In this document: positions 45,000 to 59,811 of the stretch, one piece after another
How positions within the stretch are numbered: position 1 is the stretch's first letter
Layout of the letters: each line of letters opens with the position of its first letter
Assembly: GCF_003343245.1 (NCBI RefSeq)
Contig: NZ_CP024901.1
Span: forward strand, 5,084,001 to 5,148,000
Source of the DNA: Photorhabdus laumondii subsp. laumondii
GTDB taxonomy: Bacteria > Pseudomonadota > Gammaproteobacteria > Enterobacterales > Enterobacteriaceae
Reading direction: 5' to 3'
Length of the DNA stretch: 64,000 nucleotides
The notes under the pieces: generated by a model
Database searches by the model: none
The model's input: only the letters and a program-made list of their open reading frames with translations
Told to the model about the DNA's origin: nothing
Made by a program: the position numbers and the translations under genes

Positions 45000-45830
45000 A
45001 TGAGCACTGCCGTTACCAGTAAAAAAACAAAAAAAACCAAGATTACGGCGAATAATGCTGTTGCTAATGGGCAAGTACAGTCATTAAGTCGCGGCCTGAC
45101 ACTTTTGGAATATATTTCCGAGTCACCCGGTGGTATCGCCCTGACTGATTTAGCCCAACAAGCCGGATTACCAAATTCCACCACTCACCGCCTTTTGACT
45201 ACTTTGCAACAGCACGGTTTTATCCGTCAGATTGGCGATTTAGGGTTATGGGTTATCGGTTCACATACTTTTATTGTCGGCAGCAGTTTCTTACAGAGCC
45301 GAAATTTATTGGCACTCATTCACCCGATCCTCCGCCGTTTGATGGAAGATTCCGGTGAAACCGTGAATTTAGCTATTCTTGATCACAGTGAATATGAAGC
45401 GGTTATTGTCGATCAGGTACAGTGTAATGCATTGATGAGAATGTCCGCCCCTATCGGGGGTAAATTGCCTATGCATGCTTCCGGGGCTGGTAAAGCATTC
45501 CTTTCAACATTATCAGATAACCAACTGGTTCAATTACTGCATAAGAAAGGGCTTCATTCTTACACACAACATACCAAGACAACCCCTTCGAATTTAAAAG
45601 AAAATCTGGAGCAAGCACGTAAACAAGGGTATTCGTTCGATGATGAAGAACATGCTTTAGGTCTGCGCTGTATTGCTGCCTGTATTTATGATGAGCATCA
45701 CCAAGCCTTTGCCGCTATTTCCATTTCCGGCCCAGTCTCACGCATCACTGATGATCGTATCACCGAACTTGGTGCTTTAGTGATCCGGGCAGCAAAAGAG
45801 ATCAGTAAAGAATATGGCGGGATTCGTTAA
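45000..45830 (+). CDS. iclR: Glyoxylate-operon repressor IclR
   Basis: A 276-residue IclR-family repressor. The winged HTH is at about residues 27-90 (LTLLEYISESPGGIALTDLA, GLPNSTTHRLLTTLQQHGF). The effector domain follows, with LPMHASGAGKAFLS and a C-terminal GLRCIAACIYDEHHQAFAAI. The Lys/Thr-rich N-terminal tail is as in E. coli IclR. Position next to aceBAK supports this identity over other family members. It senses glyoxylate and pyruvate. It is convergent with the ace operon across a beta-trefoil gene inserted between. Confidence 0.93.
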   Translation: MSTAVTSKKTKKTKITANNAVANGQVQSLSRGLTLLEYISESPGGIALTDLAQQAGLPNSTTHRLLTTLQQHGFIRQIGDLGLWVIGSHTFIVGSSFLQSRNLLALIHPILRRLMEDSGETVNLAILDHSEYEAVIVDQVQCNALMRMSAPIGGKLPMHASGAGKAFLSTLSDNQLVQLLHKKGLHSYTQHTKTTPSNLKENLEQARKQGYSFDDEEHALGLRCIAACIYDEHHQAFAAISISGPVSRITDDRITELGALVIRAAKEISKEYGGIR

Positions 45831-45859
45831 TTCTCTTTCATAAATTATCATATTCTTCT

Positions 45860-45885
45860 CAGGGCATTGATTTTTTCGTGCCCTG
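45860..45885 (+). terminator. Rho-independent terminator of iclR
   Basis: CAGGGCA 45860-45866 pairs with TGCCCTG 45879-45885 across a 12-nt loop and is followed by CCTTTT. It lies 30 bp after the iclR stop. Confidence 0.72.
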
Positions 45886-45942
45886 CCTTTTCAGACTAAT
45901 AAATTTAACTTAATTTATCATCCCGCTAAAAATATTATCGGC

Positions 45943-45972
45943 AATAGAATAGAATAGAATAGAATAGAATAA
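45943..45972 (+). repeat. Pentanucleotide tandem repeat (AATAG)5
   Basis: Five perfect AATAG units plus AATA, in the iclR to beta-trefoil intergenic region. It is not inside a gene. Copy number may vary between strains. Confidence 0.85.
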
Positions 45973-46121
45973 TAACGAAATTATTTAACCCGTTTAGAAA
46001 TAATATCAATGAAAAATGAGATAAAGAGTCCGAAAATAATTATATTTCCAGACTCTACATATATAGAAGGATTTATAGAAGGATGAGTTAATGGAACACT
46101 AATCGATGAATATCATCCTGA

Positions 46122-46688
46122 TTAAATCACTTTTGATAAATTCCAAGTGCCTGTGCCATTGCCTCGATTAGAAAGACGTGAAGTATATACATTATATAAT
46201 TCGTTAGGAACAGTAGCATTGAAACAAGTATCGAGAAATCCTCCACGTACGCTATCATAACCATTCAGAAAACGGATAACATCACTTTCACGAACTTTAC
46301 CATCATATCCACTGGTTGTATCTGAAAAAATGTACCATGTCAGGGTCTCAACCGGACGTGCTGCTTTATCCGCCGTATAAACATTATAGAGTTCAGGTGA
46401 TGGCGCATAACCATTTGTGCCGAGATATCCGCCATTATTCTGGTAAAGATTGAAAAGAAAGACTATATCACCACTGTAAATCTGTGTCCCTATGGCTTTT
46501 CCGCTCGCAGACAAAATTTGCCACGTACCCGTACCTGTACCCGGAGCTCGGGTCGGCGAATTAGCCGTGTATACGTTATATTTTGCGCCTTGTGCGGTTG
46601 CATAACCATTAGTATCCAGATAGCCGCCATTTCCAAGGTAGTTATTTCTAATATAAATGTTATCGCCGTATAAAATTACACTAGCCAT
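46122..46688 (-). CDS. Three-repeat beta-trefoil-like (lectin-like) protein
   Basis: A 188-residue protein built from three tandem repeats of about 60 residues (near 5-60, 67-122 and 130-186). Each has the pattern GGYL(D/G)T-x-GY/F, then YNVYT-x2-x3-R, then G-TGTW or a TLTWYI variant. Three such repeats imply a beta-trefoil with threefold symmetry and up to three ligand sites. There is no signal peptide and no catalytic motif. Comparable small repeat lectins are made in quantity by Photorhabdus, where they bind host or cuticle sugars; that role is inference here. AAGGAAACAATA precedes the ATG. It stands between iclR and aceK, where E. coli has none. Confidence 0.65.
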   Translation of the reverse strand: MASVILYGDNIYIRNNYLGNGGYLDTNGYATAQGAKYNVYTANSPTRAPGTGTGTWQILSASGKAIGTQIYSGDIVFLFNLYQNNGGYLGTNGYAPSPELYNVYTADKAARPVETLTWYIFSDTTSGYDGKVRESDVIRFLNGYDSVRGGFLDTCFNATVPNELYNVYTSRLSNRGNGTGTWNLSKVI

Positions 46689-47072
46689 TATTGTTTCCTT
46701 AAATACTTTTACGCAGTTATATATGTGTTATATGAGAATTTTCATGTAGTTAATTACGAGTCAAAAATATCAATTATTTTTACAACCACTAGTCATGGCT
46801 AAAAATCCTTGACTACCAAACTCTATAAAATTATAGAACCTCCACAAATAAGTGGATCTATTTTTATTTCTTAAAGAAACCATTAAATATATGTTTTTAA
46901 CTCACATTCCAATTATGCCTTCCTAATAATAAATATATATTATATGGAATCCAAAATTTATTTTTATTAGGAATATTCATACCTCACACAATAAAAACAA
47001 ATAGAAATTAATTTGTATTTAATTTAGAGAAATAATTTAATGAGGATAATAATATTAGCTATTGGTGAAAAT
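46689..47072. other. Gene-free region upstream of the beta-trefoil gene
   Basis: About 380 bp of AT-rich DNA. It should hold the promoter of the trefoil gene. No clear repeat or second frame is seen. Confidence 0.45.
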
Positions 47073-47095
47073 GGCGATTGCTGACAGTAATCGCC
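47073..47095 (-). terminator. Terminator of the aceBAK operon
   Basis: GGCGATT 47073-47079 pairs with AATCGCC 47089-47095. On the minus strand the stem is followed by ATTTTC. It is 15 bp after the aceK stop. Confidence 0.65.
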
Positions 47096-47109
47096 AATTC
47101 CTAATAAAA

Positions 47110-48867
47110 TCAGGCTGAAACTTTAGCAATAGAATAAGTTTCTATCTCAGTACGTTGACTAAACCGCTGTTTGCGGCGATATGCAAACACATCTTCCACA
47201 TGACCACTTCTAATCCGCTCCTGTAACGCCCGCCAGTAGTCTGCTTTAAATAAATCACTATGCATCTCTTCAAAATAGCGACGAATACGACTGTCAGTGC
47301 AAAGAAAATGTCGGAATTCTTCAGGAAAAACATCATTTGGTGCCACGCTGTACCACGGTTCGCCGGCAAGCTCATCTTCTGGGTAACGCGGCGGCGGTAT
47401 GTCTCGAAAATTAACCTCTGTCATATAACAGATTTCATCGTAGTCGTAGAACACTACACGTCCATGCCGTGTCACACCAAAGTTTTTAAACAACATATCT
47501 CCAGGAAAAATATTCGCCGCAGCAAGTTGTTTAATCGCATTACCGTACTCTTCAATGACATCTTTCAACTTCCGTTCTTCCACCTGTTCCATATAGATAT
47601 TCAGCGGGGTCATGCGCCGTTCCATATAGAGATGTTTAATCAGGATTTTATCACCCAAATCCTCCAGCTTTTCTGGCACTTCTTTCTGCAACTCTTCCAT
47701 TAGTTCAGGACTGATGCGGGCTTTATCAATAACAAAATTTTCAAACTCCTGTGTGTCGGCCATCCTCCCTACACGATCATGCTCCTTGACCAGACGGTAA
47801 CATTCCTGTACCCGCTCCTGAGTCACCTCTTTCTGCGGCGCAAATTGATCTTTAATTACCTTGAAGACGCGATCAAATGAAGGGGAAGTAAATACCAACA
47901 TCACCATCCCTTTAACACCGGGAGCAATTATCAGTTGCTCTTTAGAGAAGGTAATAAACGCCAGATATTCCCGGTAATATTCTGTCTTACCATGCTTCTG
48001 GCAGCCGATTGCCATATAAAGTTCAGACGTTGATTTGGCGGGCAGAATTTCTCTCAGCCATTCAACTAAAGCCGCGGGCAAAGGCGCATAAACCATAAAA
48101 TAGGAACGGGCGAAGCCAAATACAATGCTAGCATCAGCATAATCAGTCAGGCAGGTATCGATAAAAATCCCACCAGATTCGTTATGATGGATCGGCAATA
48201 AGAAAGGATAAACCTGACCGCCAATGCGAATCTTACCGACTAACCAAGCGGCTTTGTTGCGATAAAACAGTTCATTAGCTATCTGAAAAGTTGCCTGTAA
48301 TAATTCTCCGACTGGAAATGTCTGTTGTAGATAGTCAGTAATATAATAAATATCTCTTTCCAGATTTTCCCAAGGTAAACGCAGCGGCAGATCATTAAGA
48401 ATTGTCCGTAACATTAACGCAAGATTATCATTAGGGAAAAAGTCACGCGATAACGGCCGAGGAATATCCCGAAATCTGCGCGCAGGCTGCGAGGTAAAAA
48501 TAAATAATTTATCCGGTGTCAAATTACGATGCTCAAACAGACGGCAATAAACAGAATTAAAAAAACTCTCGGCAATTTCAAACCGGGGATAATCCGGTAA
48601 TAAACCGGTATAAACAACCTTTACCTTGGCAATGTACTCTTCATCATATCCGAAAGCACTATGTATACATTTAAGCTGCTCAACCACCAGCCCAACATGA
48701 TGATCATAAAGATTAATACGCTTTTTCATCGCTTGCTGAACAGCGTGCCAGTCGGCCTGTTCAAAACGTTGTTGTGCACCCGAAGTCACTTCCAGAAAGC
48801 GACCATATTGTGCATCGAATCCTTGTAAAATGGTTTGTGCTATCAAATGTGCTGAATCTATCCCCAT
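47110..48867 (-). CDS. aceK: Isocitrate dehydrogenase kinase/phosphatase AceK
   Basis: A 585-residue bifunctional enzyme that phosphorylates and dephosphorylates isocitrate dehydrogenase to send isocitrate to the TCA or glyoxylate cycle. The regulatory N-terminal part includes [19 protein letters not shown]; the kinase fold in the C-terminal half has [20 protein letters not shown] with the ATP-binding Lys, and [20 protein letters not shown] with the catalytic Asp and metal site. It has normal length. It is the third gene of aceBAK; the hairpin in the aceA-aceK gap probably lowers its expression. Confidence 0.96.
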   Translation of the reverse strand: MGIDSAHLIAQTILQGFDAQYGRFLEVTSGAQQRFEQADWHAVQQAMKKRINLYDHHVGLVVEQLKCIHSAFGYDEEYIAKVKVVYTGLLPDYPRFEIAESFFNSVYCRLFEHRNLTPDKLFIFTSQPARRFRDIPRPLSRDFFPNDNLALMLRTILNDLPLRLPWENLERDIYYITDYLQQTFPVGELLQATFQIANELFYRNKAAWLVGKIRIGGQVYPFLLPIHHNESGGIFIDTCLTDYADASIVFGFARSYFMVYAPLPAALVEWLREILPAKSTSELYMAIGCQKHGKTEYYREYLAFITFSKEQLIIAPGVKGMVMLVFTSPSFDRVFKVIKDQFAPQKEVTQERVQECYRLVKEHDRVGRMADTQEFENFVIDKARISPELMEELQKEVPEKLEDLGDKILIKHLYMERRMTPLNIYMEQVEERKLKDVIEEYGNAIKQLAAANIFPGDMLFKNFGVTRHGRVVFYDYDEICYMTEVNFRDIPPPRYPEDELAGEPWYSVAPNDVFPEEFRHFLCTDSRIRRYFEEMHSDLFKADYWRALQERIRSGHVEDVFAYRRKQRFSQRTEIETYSIAKVSA

Positions 48868-48883
48868 CGCAACTCCTCAATAT

Positions 48884-48910
48884 ATTCAGCCTGCAATAAG
48901 CAGGCTGAAT
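48884..48910 (-). terminator. Stem-loop between aceA and aceK (attenuation or mRNA stabiliser)
   Basis: ATTCAGCCTG 48884-48893 and CAGGCTGAAT 48901-48910 form a perfect 10-bp stem with a 7-nt loop. The E. coli aceA-aceK gap also contains dyad structures linked to strong down-expression of aceK. No T-run follows, so it may be a stabiliser or partial terminator. Confidence 0.6.
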
Positions 48911-48918
48911 AGAAACAA

Positions 48919-50226
48919 TCAGAACTGCTGCTCTTCTGTGGAACCTGTCAATGCGGTTACTGACGATGTTCCCCCTTGAATAATCGTTGTGACTTTATCG
49001 AAATAACCTGTGCCAACTTCCTGCTGATGAGAAGAGAAGGTATAACCACGGTTAATGGATTCAAACTCTCTTTCCTGGACCTTCTCCACATAATGTTTCA
49101 TGCCTTCACCCTGCGCGTAAGCATGTGCCAAGTCGAACATGTTGAACCACATACTGTGGATACCCGCCAGAGTAATAAATTGGAATTTATAACCCATTGC
49201 TGACAGTTCATCCTGGAAACGCGCAATAGTCTTATCATCCAGATTTTTTTTCCAATTGAACGATGGAGAACAGTTGTAAGCTAACAATTTACCGGGATAT
49301 TTAGCATGAATCGCCTCAGCAAAACGACGGGCCATTTCAATATCAGGTGTTGATGTTTCACACCATATCAAGTCAGCATACGGCGCATAAGCCAAACCAC
49401 GACTAATTGCTTGATCGATACCCGCTCTGGTACGGAAGAACCCCTCAAAAGTCCGTTCTCCGGTAATAAACTCACTGTCATATGCGTCACTGTCAGAGGT
49501 TAACAGATCGGCTGCATCAGCATCTGTACGAGCAATCAACAGCGTCGGTACGCCAGAAACATCCGCCGCCAAACGCGCAGCGACCAATTTTTGAATCGCC
49601 TCTTGTGTCGGAACCAGAACTTTACCGCCCATATGACCACATTTTTTCACCGCAGCCAGTTGATCTTCAAAGTGAACAGCCGCAGCACCCGCTTCAATCA
49701 TAGCTTTCATCAATTCAAAAGCATTCAGAACACCACCAAATCCGGCTTCCGCATCCGCCACAATTGGCAGAAAATAATCGATATATTCCTGATGATCAGT
49801 ACCAATACCATTTGCCCACTGAATCTGATCTGCACGACGGAAACTGTTATTAATACGTTTTACCACCGCCGGGACGGAATCCACCGGATACAGGGACTGA
49901 TCAGGATACATACTGGATGCAGTGTTAGCATCAGCCGCAACCTGCCAACCAGAAAGATAAACCGCCTCAATACCCGCTTTTGCCTGCTGTAATGCCTGCC
50001 CACCCGTCAATGCACCTAATGAGTTGACATAGCCTTTCTTTGCCATGCCATGCAGTAGTTCCCACAGTTTTTTAGCACCAAGCTGTGCCAATGTATGTTC
50101 TGGATTAACCGAACCACGCAATTTAACCACATCTTCCGCACTGTACGGGCGAATAATCCCATTCCAACGGTCACTTTTCCATTCTTGTTCCAGTTGAGCG
50201 ATTTGTTGAGTTCTGGAGATTGTCAT
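48919..50226 (-). CDS. aceA: Isocitrate lyase AceA
   Basis: A 435-residue TIM-barrel lyase cleaving isocitrate to glyoxylate and succinate. The active-site signature [13 protein letters not shown] holds the catalytic Cys. Other marks are HFEDQLAAV and the C-terminal [13 protein letters not shown]. It needs Mg2+ and is the first committed glyoxylate-cycle enzyme, used for growth on acetate and fatty acids. It lies 96 bp after aceB and is controlled with it by IclR. Confidence 0.97.
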   Translation of the reverse strand: MTISRTQQIAQLEQEWKSDRWNGIIRPYSAEDVVKLRGSVNPEHTLAQLGAKKLWELLHGMAKKGYVNSLGALTGGQALQQAKAGIEAVYLSGWQVAADANTASSMYPDQSLYPVDSVPAVVKRINNSFRRADQIQWANGIGTDHQEYIDYFLPIVADAEAGFGGVLNAFELMKAMIEAGAAAVHFEDQLAAVKKCGHMGGKVLVPTQEAIQKLVAARLAADVSGVPTLLIARTDADAADLLTSDSDAYDSEFITGERTFEGFFRTRAGIDQAISRGLAYAPYADLIWCETSTPDIEMARRFAEAIHAKYPGKLLAYNCSPSFNWKKNLDDKTIARFQDELSAMGYKFQFITLAGIHSMWFNMFDLAHAYAQGEGMKHYVEKVQEREFESINRGYTFSSHQQEVGTGYFDKVTTIIQGGTSSVTALTGSTEEQQF

Positions 50227-50322
50227 AACTTCTACTTCCTATCTTTGTTAAATTAATCGGATATGGTGTTTTGTTATTATTCGTTGCTCAAACTTCTCTC
50301 AGTAGCCCTAATGGGATGAGCT

Positions 50323-51921
50323 CTAATCAAGCAATTGATATCCCGGCAACGTCAGGAAATCTATCAGCTCGTCCTGAGTTGTAATGCGCTCCATCAACTT
50401 GGCCGCATCGCTAAATCGCCCTTGACTGAAACGTGTTTCTCCCACTTCCTGCTTAATAACCTCCATTTCCTCTGCCAACATCTGCTTGAACAAACTTTTT
50501 GTCACTTTTTTACCGTTAGATAATGATTTTTCGTGATGAATCCATTGCCAAATAGATGTCCGGGAAATTTCGGCTGTCGCAGCATCTTCCATCAAACCAT
50601 AAATAGGAACGCACCCATTTCCTGAAATCCACGCTTCAATGTATTGAACCGCTACACGAATATTGGCCCGCATACCTTCTTCAGTACGATCGCCTGGGCA
50701 AGGTTCCAGTAATTGAGCTGCGGTAATCGGTGCATCTTCTTCACGGAAAATATCTAACTGGTTTTGCCGCTCTGCCAAGACCCTATCGAAAACGTCCATT
50801 ACCGTGTCGGCAAGACCTGGGTGGGCAATCCATGTACCATCATGACCATTGCGTGCTTCCAGCTCTTTATCCGCCCGGACTTTATCTAGTACCCAATTGT
50901 TGCGCTCAATATCTTTGCTGGGGATAAAAGCTGCCATTCCCCCCATCGCAAATGCTCCGCGCTTATGGCAGGTTTTGATCAGCAAACGGGAATAAGCATT
51001 GAGGAAAGGTTGATCCATCGTGACAGACTGACGATCAGGCAGAACCCGATCACTATGATTTTTCAGTGTTTTAATGTAGCTGAAAATATAATCCCAGCGG
51101 CCACAATTAAGGCCAACGATATGGTGCCGAAGATGGTAAAGAATCTCATCCATCTGAAATACAGCAGGCAGAGTTTCAATCAATACCGTTGCTTTGATTG
51201 TGCCTCTCGGCAGATCAAAACGATCTTCTGCAAAGCTGAATACATCACTCCACCACTGAGCTTCGTGATAAGACTGAATTTTTGGTAAGTAGAAATAGGG
51301 GCCGCTCCCCTTTGCCAGCAATTGTTTATGGTTGTGGTAAAAATAGAGCGCAAAATCAAACAATCCACCGGCGATTGGCTCATTCTGATAGAGAACATGT
51401 TTTTCCGGTAAATGAATCCCTCTTACCCGTGCGATCAGAACAGCCGGGTCTGGTTGCAATTGGTACTGTTTACCCTGCTCATTAACGTAAGAAATTGTGC
51501 CATTAACCGCATCACGCAGGTTGATTTGCCCCTCAATCACCTTATCCCAAGCTGGTGCTAAGGAATCTTCGAAATCCGCCATGAAAACTTTTACGTTAGC
51601 ATTCAAAGCGTTGATAACCATTTTCCGTTCTACTGGTCCAGTGATTTCTACTCTGCGATCACGGAGATCCGCTGGAATATTTTGAATTTCCCATTCACTT
51701 TCACGAATGGAACCGGTTTCCGAAATAAAATCAGGCAATTCACCATCATCAATTTTCTTCTGCCAAATATCCCGCTCGACTAACAATTTTTTCCGTGCAT
51801 CAGTAAACCGAACAACCAGATCTTTCAGAAAATCTACCGCTTCAGGTATCAAAACCTCCTGCTCTGCTGCTCCAAATCGTTTAATAAACGATAATTCAGT
51901 CGCTAAAGTTTGCTGCGTCAT
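50323..51921 (-). CDS. aceB: Malate synthase A AceB
   Basis: A 532-residue malate synthase that condenses glyoxylate and acetyl-CoA. Conserved blocks: KVFMADFEDSLAPAWDKVI, GLNCGRWDYIFSYIKTLKNH, and NGHDGTWIAHPGLADTVMDV near the C-terminal active site. The length and sequence correspond to isoform A, not the longer GlcB. It is the first gene of aceBAK. A possible IclR half-site lies about 60 bp upstream. Confidence 0.97.
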   Translation of the reverse strand: MTQQTLATELSFIKRFGAAEQEVLIPEAVDFLKDLVVRFTDARKKLLVERDIWQKKIDDGELPDFISETGSIRESEWEIQNIPADLRDRRVEITGPVERKMVINALNANVKVFMADFEDSLAPAWDKVIEGQINLRDAVNGTISYVNEQGKQYQLQPDPAVLIARVRGIHLPEKHVLYQNEPIAGGLFDFALYFYHNHKQLLAKGSGPYFYLPKIQSYHEAQWWSDVFSFAEDRFDLPRGTIKATVLIETLPAVFQMDEILYHLRHHIVGLNCGRWDYIFSYIKTLKNHSDRVLPDRQSVTMDQPFLNAYSRLLIKTCHKRGAFAMGGMAAFIPSKDIERNNWVLDKVRADKELEARNGHDGTWIAHPGLADTVMDVFDRVLAERQNQLDIFREEDAPITAAQLLEPCPGDRTEEGMRANIRVAVQYIEAWISGNGCVPIYGLMEDAATAEISRTSIWQWIHHEKSLSNGKKVTKSLFKQMLAEEMEVIKQEVGETRFSQGRFSDAAKLMERITTQDELIDFLTLPGYQLLD

Positions 51922-51978
51922 TCATCTATCCTCATTTTAAAGCACACCTGAATAAGAGTAATAGATATTTAAAATAAA

Positions 51979-51994
51979 TCAAAAACGATTTCCA
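51979..51994 (-). promoter_or_regulatory. Possible IclR operator upstream of aceB
   Basis: On the minus strand TGGAAATCGTTTTTGA matches the left half of TGGAAATNATTTCCA fully and the right half poorly (10 of 14). It lies 58 bp before the aceB start, where IclR would block transcription. Support is moderate because iclR carries a better copy. Confidence 0.4.
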
Positions 51995-52188
51995 TTTTTT
52001 TATAAATTTATTTTTATTCAATAAAAAACAACAAGTTATACACAATATTACCTATTTTAAATTAGAGAAATTGATTCCATAAATCATAAGATAATTTGGT
52101 TAAGTTTTTGTTATATAAGATAAACTACAAAAAGTGCGATATTTTGACAGGTGTTAATAACAGGAGAGTAGAAAAAATCAGAAGGGTT

Positions 52189-52211
52189 AAATGGCTGAAT
52201 TTCAGCCATTT
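52189..52211 (-). terminator. Stem-loop terminator of metA
   Basis: AAATGGCTGA 52189-52198 pairs with TCAGCCATTT 52202-52211 across a 3-nt loop. It begins 9 bp after the metA stop and is followed by TTAACC on the minus strand. Confidence 0.65.
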
Positions 52212-52220
52212 ATAAAGATA

Positions 52221-53150
52221 TTAATCCAGTGTTGGATTCATGTAGGTGAGATCATATGGTGTGATTTGGTACACATAATAATTCAGCCAGTTGGAAAACA
52301 ATAAATGCCCGTGACTGCGCCATGATGCCAGTGGTTTTCTTTCTGGATTATTATCTGGAAAATAATTTATTGGGATCTTTGGAGCCAAACCTGCTGCTAA
52401 ATCGCGTAAATATTCACTAGCCAACGTTCCAGCATCATATTCCGGATGACCAGTGACAAATACCATACGTTTATCTTTACTCGCCAGTAAATACACTCCC
52501 GCATCTTCAGAACTGGAAAGAATATCCAGATCAGTATGTTCACGAACAACCTGTTCAGGAAAATCTGCATAACGAGAATGGGGAGCAAAAAAAGATTCAT
52601 CAAAGCCACGAGTTAATAATGCTAGAGGGTTCAGAGTAGAGTGATAATAAACACCTGATAGTTTTACTTCTCTGGTAAACTTCGGCAAACCATACAAAAT
52701 ATTCAACGCGGCTTGTACAGCCCAACAAATAAATAGAGTAGAAGTGACATGTTCCTTTGCCCAACTAATTATTCTTTCAATCTGTTTCCAATATGCCACA
52801 TCTTCGAATTCAACTAATCCCAATGGCGCACCAGTGACAATTAAGCCATCAAAGTTTTGGTGTTTTATCTGCTCGAAATCACAATAAAAGTTATTCAAAT
52901 GTTCAGCAGGCGTATTCCTGCACTTTCGGTTATCTATTCTCAATAGCTGGATATCTACCTGTAAAGGCGTATTGGATAGTAATCTTAAAAATTGATTTTC
53001 AGTCTCAATCTTCTTTGGCATCAGGTTAAGCAGCAATACCTTTAGTGGACGTATATTTTGAATATTTGCACGAGTAGATGTCATCACAAACACATTCTCG
53101 TTTTGTAAAAAATTCACTGCGGGTAATTCATCCGGTATACAAATTGGCAT
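52221..53150 (-). CDS. metA: Homoserine O-succinyltransferase MetA
   Basis: A 309-residue enzyme of the same length as E. coli MetA. It acylates homoserine with succinyl-CoA, committing it to methionine. The glutamine-amidotransferase-like fold carries the nucleophile Cys in [14 protein letters not shown] near residue 142 and the His/Glu pair in [10 protein letters not shown] near residues 235-237. Met boxes at 53187-53210 indicate MetJ control. It precedes aceB in the same direction with a terminator between, as in E. coli. Confidence 0.96.
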   Translation of the reverse strand: MPICIPDELPAVNFLQNENVFVMTSTRANIQNIRPLKVLLLNLMPKKIETENQFLRLLSNTPLQVDIQLLRIDNRKCRNTPAEHLNNFYCDFEQIKHQNFDGLIVTGAPLGLVEFEDVAYWKQIERIISWAKEHVTSTLFICWAVQAALNILYGLPKFTREVKLSGVYYHSTLNPLALLTRGFDESFFAPHSRYADFPEQVVREHTDLDILSSSEDAGVYLLASKDKRMVFVTGHPEYDAGTLASEYLRDLAAGLAPKIPINYFPDNNPERKPLASWRSHGHLLFSNWLNYYVYQITPYDLTYMNPTLD

Positions 53151-53186
53151 GCTATAACCTCGATTTTTTTATCCATTTACACGTTT

Positions 53187-53210
53187 AGACTTCTAGATAG
53201 CTAAATCTAA
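53187..53210 (-). promoter_or_regulatory. Tandem Met boxes (MetJ operator) upstream of metA
   Basis: Three adjacent 8-mers resemble the AGACGTCT consensus: AGACTTCT, AGATAGCT and AAATCTAA. They start 37 bp before the metA start codon. MetJ with S-adenosylmethionine binds such tandem boxes; the first matches at 7 of 8 positions. Confidence 0.7.
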
Positions 53211-53753
53211 CTAAGTATTAACAAAATGTCGAGGATTTACAAGTAAGCTGAAATTATTTCATTTTTGGTCTCACACAATGTTCAACATGATAATAGTTAA
53301 TAAATTTTCAGTGTTTATAACAGAAAATACTTTAAATTATATTTTTATATAAAAAAATAATAAGTAAAATTACAAATGGAATAAAACATATTAAAAATCA
53401 ATGATATTTTCAGTAGAAATGAGAAAGACCAAAACAAAAAGGCAACATTATAAGAAGTCAAATTACAAGCTATCGATATTAAAAACAATACACTCTAAGA
53501 AAGCAACAAGACTAATTGATAAAATATTCTTATTATTAATATTGAGTTATAAGATTTATCTTCAATACTAGAATATGCACTTTTCTTATAATAATAAGCT
53601 AATTTGAATCAAATGCTAATATTAAGTATGGAAAGAGAAAAAATAGGCAATTACACAATTTAAATTACAGTCTAAATTTAACTTACAGACTCAAAACAGA
53701 TATTCGAACTCATTAAGATCTGTTAATAACTGGCTCGATAATATTTATGAATA
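53211..53753. other. Gene-free AT-rich region between metA and the rRNA operon
   Basis: No gene is seen in about 540 bp of very AT-rich DNA. E. coli has yjaA and yjaB between metA and its rRNA operon; neither is present. Confidence 0.5.
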
Positions 53754-53880
53754 TATACCCGTTATCTTTCAAGTTGCCTCTTTGTTGGCTGCGCTCGTTT
53801 ACCCCGGTCATATCGTTATCTATGCTCCCGGGGATTCGCTCCCTTGCCGTCACGATGCAACTTGAAATCCATAGGGTATA
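53754..53880 (-). repeat. ERIC repeat, full length
   Basis: Reverse copy from TATACCCGTTATC to ATAGGGTATA, downstream of the rRNA operon. Confidence 0.95.
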
Positions 53881-54071
53881 GAGAGAAATTTTTGTCATGC
53901 TCGGCTAAGCTTAGGATAACATGACTCATTTTCTTTCCCATCAGTTCAAAAAGTTATTTAAATTATTTTTTATGCCTGCTATTACTATAATATATTTTAA
54001 TTATTCAAGACTGATAAACAAACTATCTATTTCTTAAAGGGAATAAGTAAATAAATAATACCTTAAAACGC

Positions 54072-54099
54072 AAAAACCCCCAGCTTTCGCTGAGGGTTT
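54072..54099 (-). terminator. Rho-independent terminator of the rRNA operon
   Basis: On the minus strand AAACCCTCAGCGAAAGCTGG forms the stem with GGGGGTTTTTG following. It lies 15 bp after the 5S end, and its GCGAAAGC tetraloop-like apex is typical of rRNA terminators. Confidence 0.9.
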
Positions 54100-54113
54100 C
54101 TACGGTATTTAAA

Positions 54114-54231
54114 GCCTGGCAGTGTCCTACTCTCACATGGGGAGACCCCACACTACCATCGGCGCTACGGCGTTTCACTGCTGAGTTCGGCATGGGGTCA
54201 GGTGGGACCACCGCGCTATCGCCGCCAGGCA
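54114..54231 (-). rRNA. rrf: 5S ribosomal RNA
   Basis: About 118 nt. The ends pair as the 5S stem I (TGCCTGGCGGC at the 5' end, CTGCCAGGC at the 3' end), and the body matches enterobacterial 5S (CCCCATGCCGAACTCAG, GATGGTAGTGTGGGGTC). It ends the operon. Confidence 0.97.
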
Positions 54232-54350
54232 TATTCGGTTTTCTTCCGGCCGTTGTCGCTCTTCCGCCACAACCACCCGAATCAATCTCTGAACAAGCTG
54301 AAAATTCTTCTCTCTTCTGTCTTCCGACACCAAAACACCTTCGGTGTTGT

Positions 54351-57369
<3,019 letters not shown>

Positions 57370-57469
57370 TCACAACCCGAAACTGTCTCGGACTGTTCAG
57401 CTTGAGAGACACCTCAACAATACCTCGGCGATATTATTGAGTATTTCAATTTTTCAGCTTGTTCCAGAT

Positions 57470-57481
57470 TGTTAAAGAGCA
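57470..57481 (-). promoter_or_regulatory. boxA antitermination site before 23S
   Basis: TGCTCTTTAACA on the minus strand, the rRNA boxA sequence, in the spacer between tRNA-Ala and 23S. It recruits NusB/NusE. Confidence 0.85.
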
Positions 57482-57531
57482 AAATAATTCGCAGCATACT
57501 GTCGCCAATATACTCTGAATTAGGTTGAATA

Positions 57532-57607
57532 TGGTGGAGCTAAGCGGGATCGAACCGCTGACCTCCTGCGTGCAAGGCAGGCGCTCTCCCAGCTGAGCTA
57601 TAGCCCC
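57532..57607 (-). tRNA. tRNA-Ala (TGC)
   Basis: 76 nt including CCA, with anticodon TGC in the loop CCTGCGTGCAAGGCAGG read on the opposite strand. It lies in the 16S-23S spacer. Confidence 0.97.
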
Positions 57608-57736
57608 ATACAGAAATAGACCGTCATCGCCTGTTCAGTCAACTCGCTTTGCCGCCGGGGATTTCAACGCGAGTAACGCAGTGTGCGCGAGCACATGAGT
57701 CACGCAGCGTCTGGAAGACCCAGGGATAAGTAGAGT

Positions 57737-57813
<77 letters not shown>

Positions 57814-57881
57814 ATCGCGATAACGTTTTCTCTTCTTTCATCAGACAATCTGTGTGAGCACTGCACTCAACCTATCTCAGG

Positions 57882-59426
<1,545 letters not shown>

Positions 59427-59562
59427 AAATCAAAGTTTGATGCTCAAAGAATTCTGACTAATTATTTCGTAATGAATTAACTGTTGTTCACTCTTCAAGA
59501 CTTTAAAACGTATTTTTTTGCGATACGGTCTTGTGAGTGCCCACACAGATTGTCTGATTAAT

Positions 59563-59574
59563 TGTTAAAGAGCA
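59563..59574 (-). promoter_or_regulatory. boxA antitermination site in the 16S leader
   Basis: TGCTCTTTAACA on the minus strand, in the leader between the promoters and 16S, identical to the copy before 23S. Confidence 0.88.
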
Positions 59575-59616
59575 GGCTGACATAAAAAATAACATTCTCG
59601 TTCAGCCGGGCTGCGT

Positions 59617-59644
59617 ATATTACGCTTTTCACCCGCAGAGTCAA
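59617..59644 (-). promoter_or_regulatory. rRNA operon promoter P2
   Basis: On the minus strand a -35 TTGACT (59639-59644), a 16-bp spacer and a -10 TAATAT (59617-59622). The GC-rich tract after the -10 resembles an rRNA discriminator. Confidence 0.78.
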
Positions 59645-59713
59645 GCACTGATTATCGCTTTCTCCGCCCGACCTCACAATGTTTATCAGCGTTGTGTCGG
59701 TCAGTGGTGGCGC

Positions 59714-59741
59714 ATTATAGGGCGTTCTTTGACGCTGGCAA
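59714..59741 (-). promoter_or_regulatory. rRNA operon promoter P1
   Basis: On the minus strand a -35 TTGCCA (59736-59741), a 16-bp spacer and a consensus -10 TATAAT (59714-59719), followed by GCGCC, the GC-rich discriminator typical of stringently controlled rrn P1. An A/T run lies upstream (59751-59760), suggestive of an UP element. Confidence 0.8.
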
Positions 59742-59811
59742 GCATTTATTAAAAAAAAAACTGCCGTTCGCAGTTTTTTTCAACAAAACACTGATAAAAA
59801 GAACAAATCAG

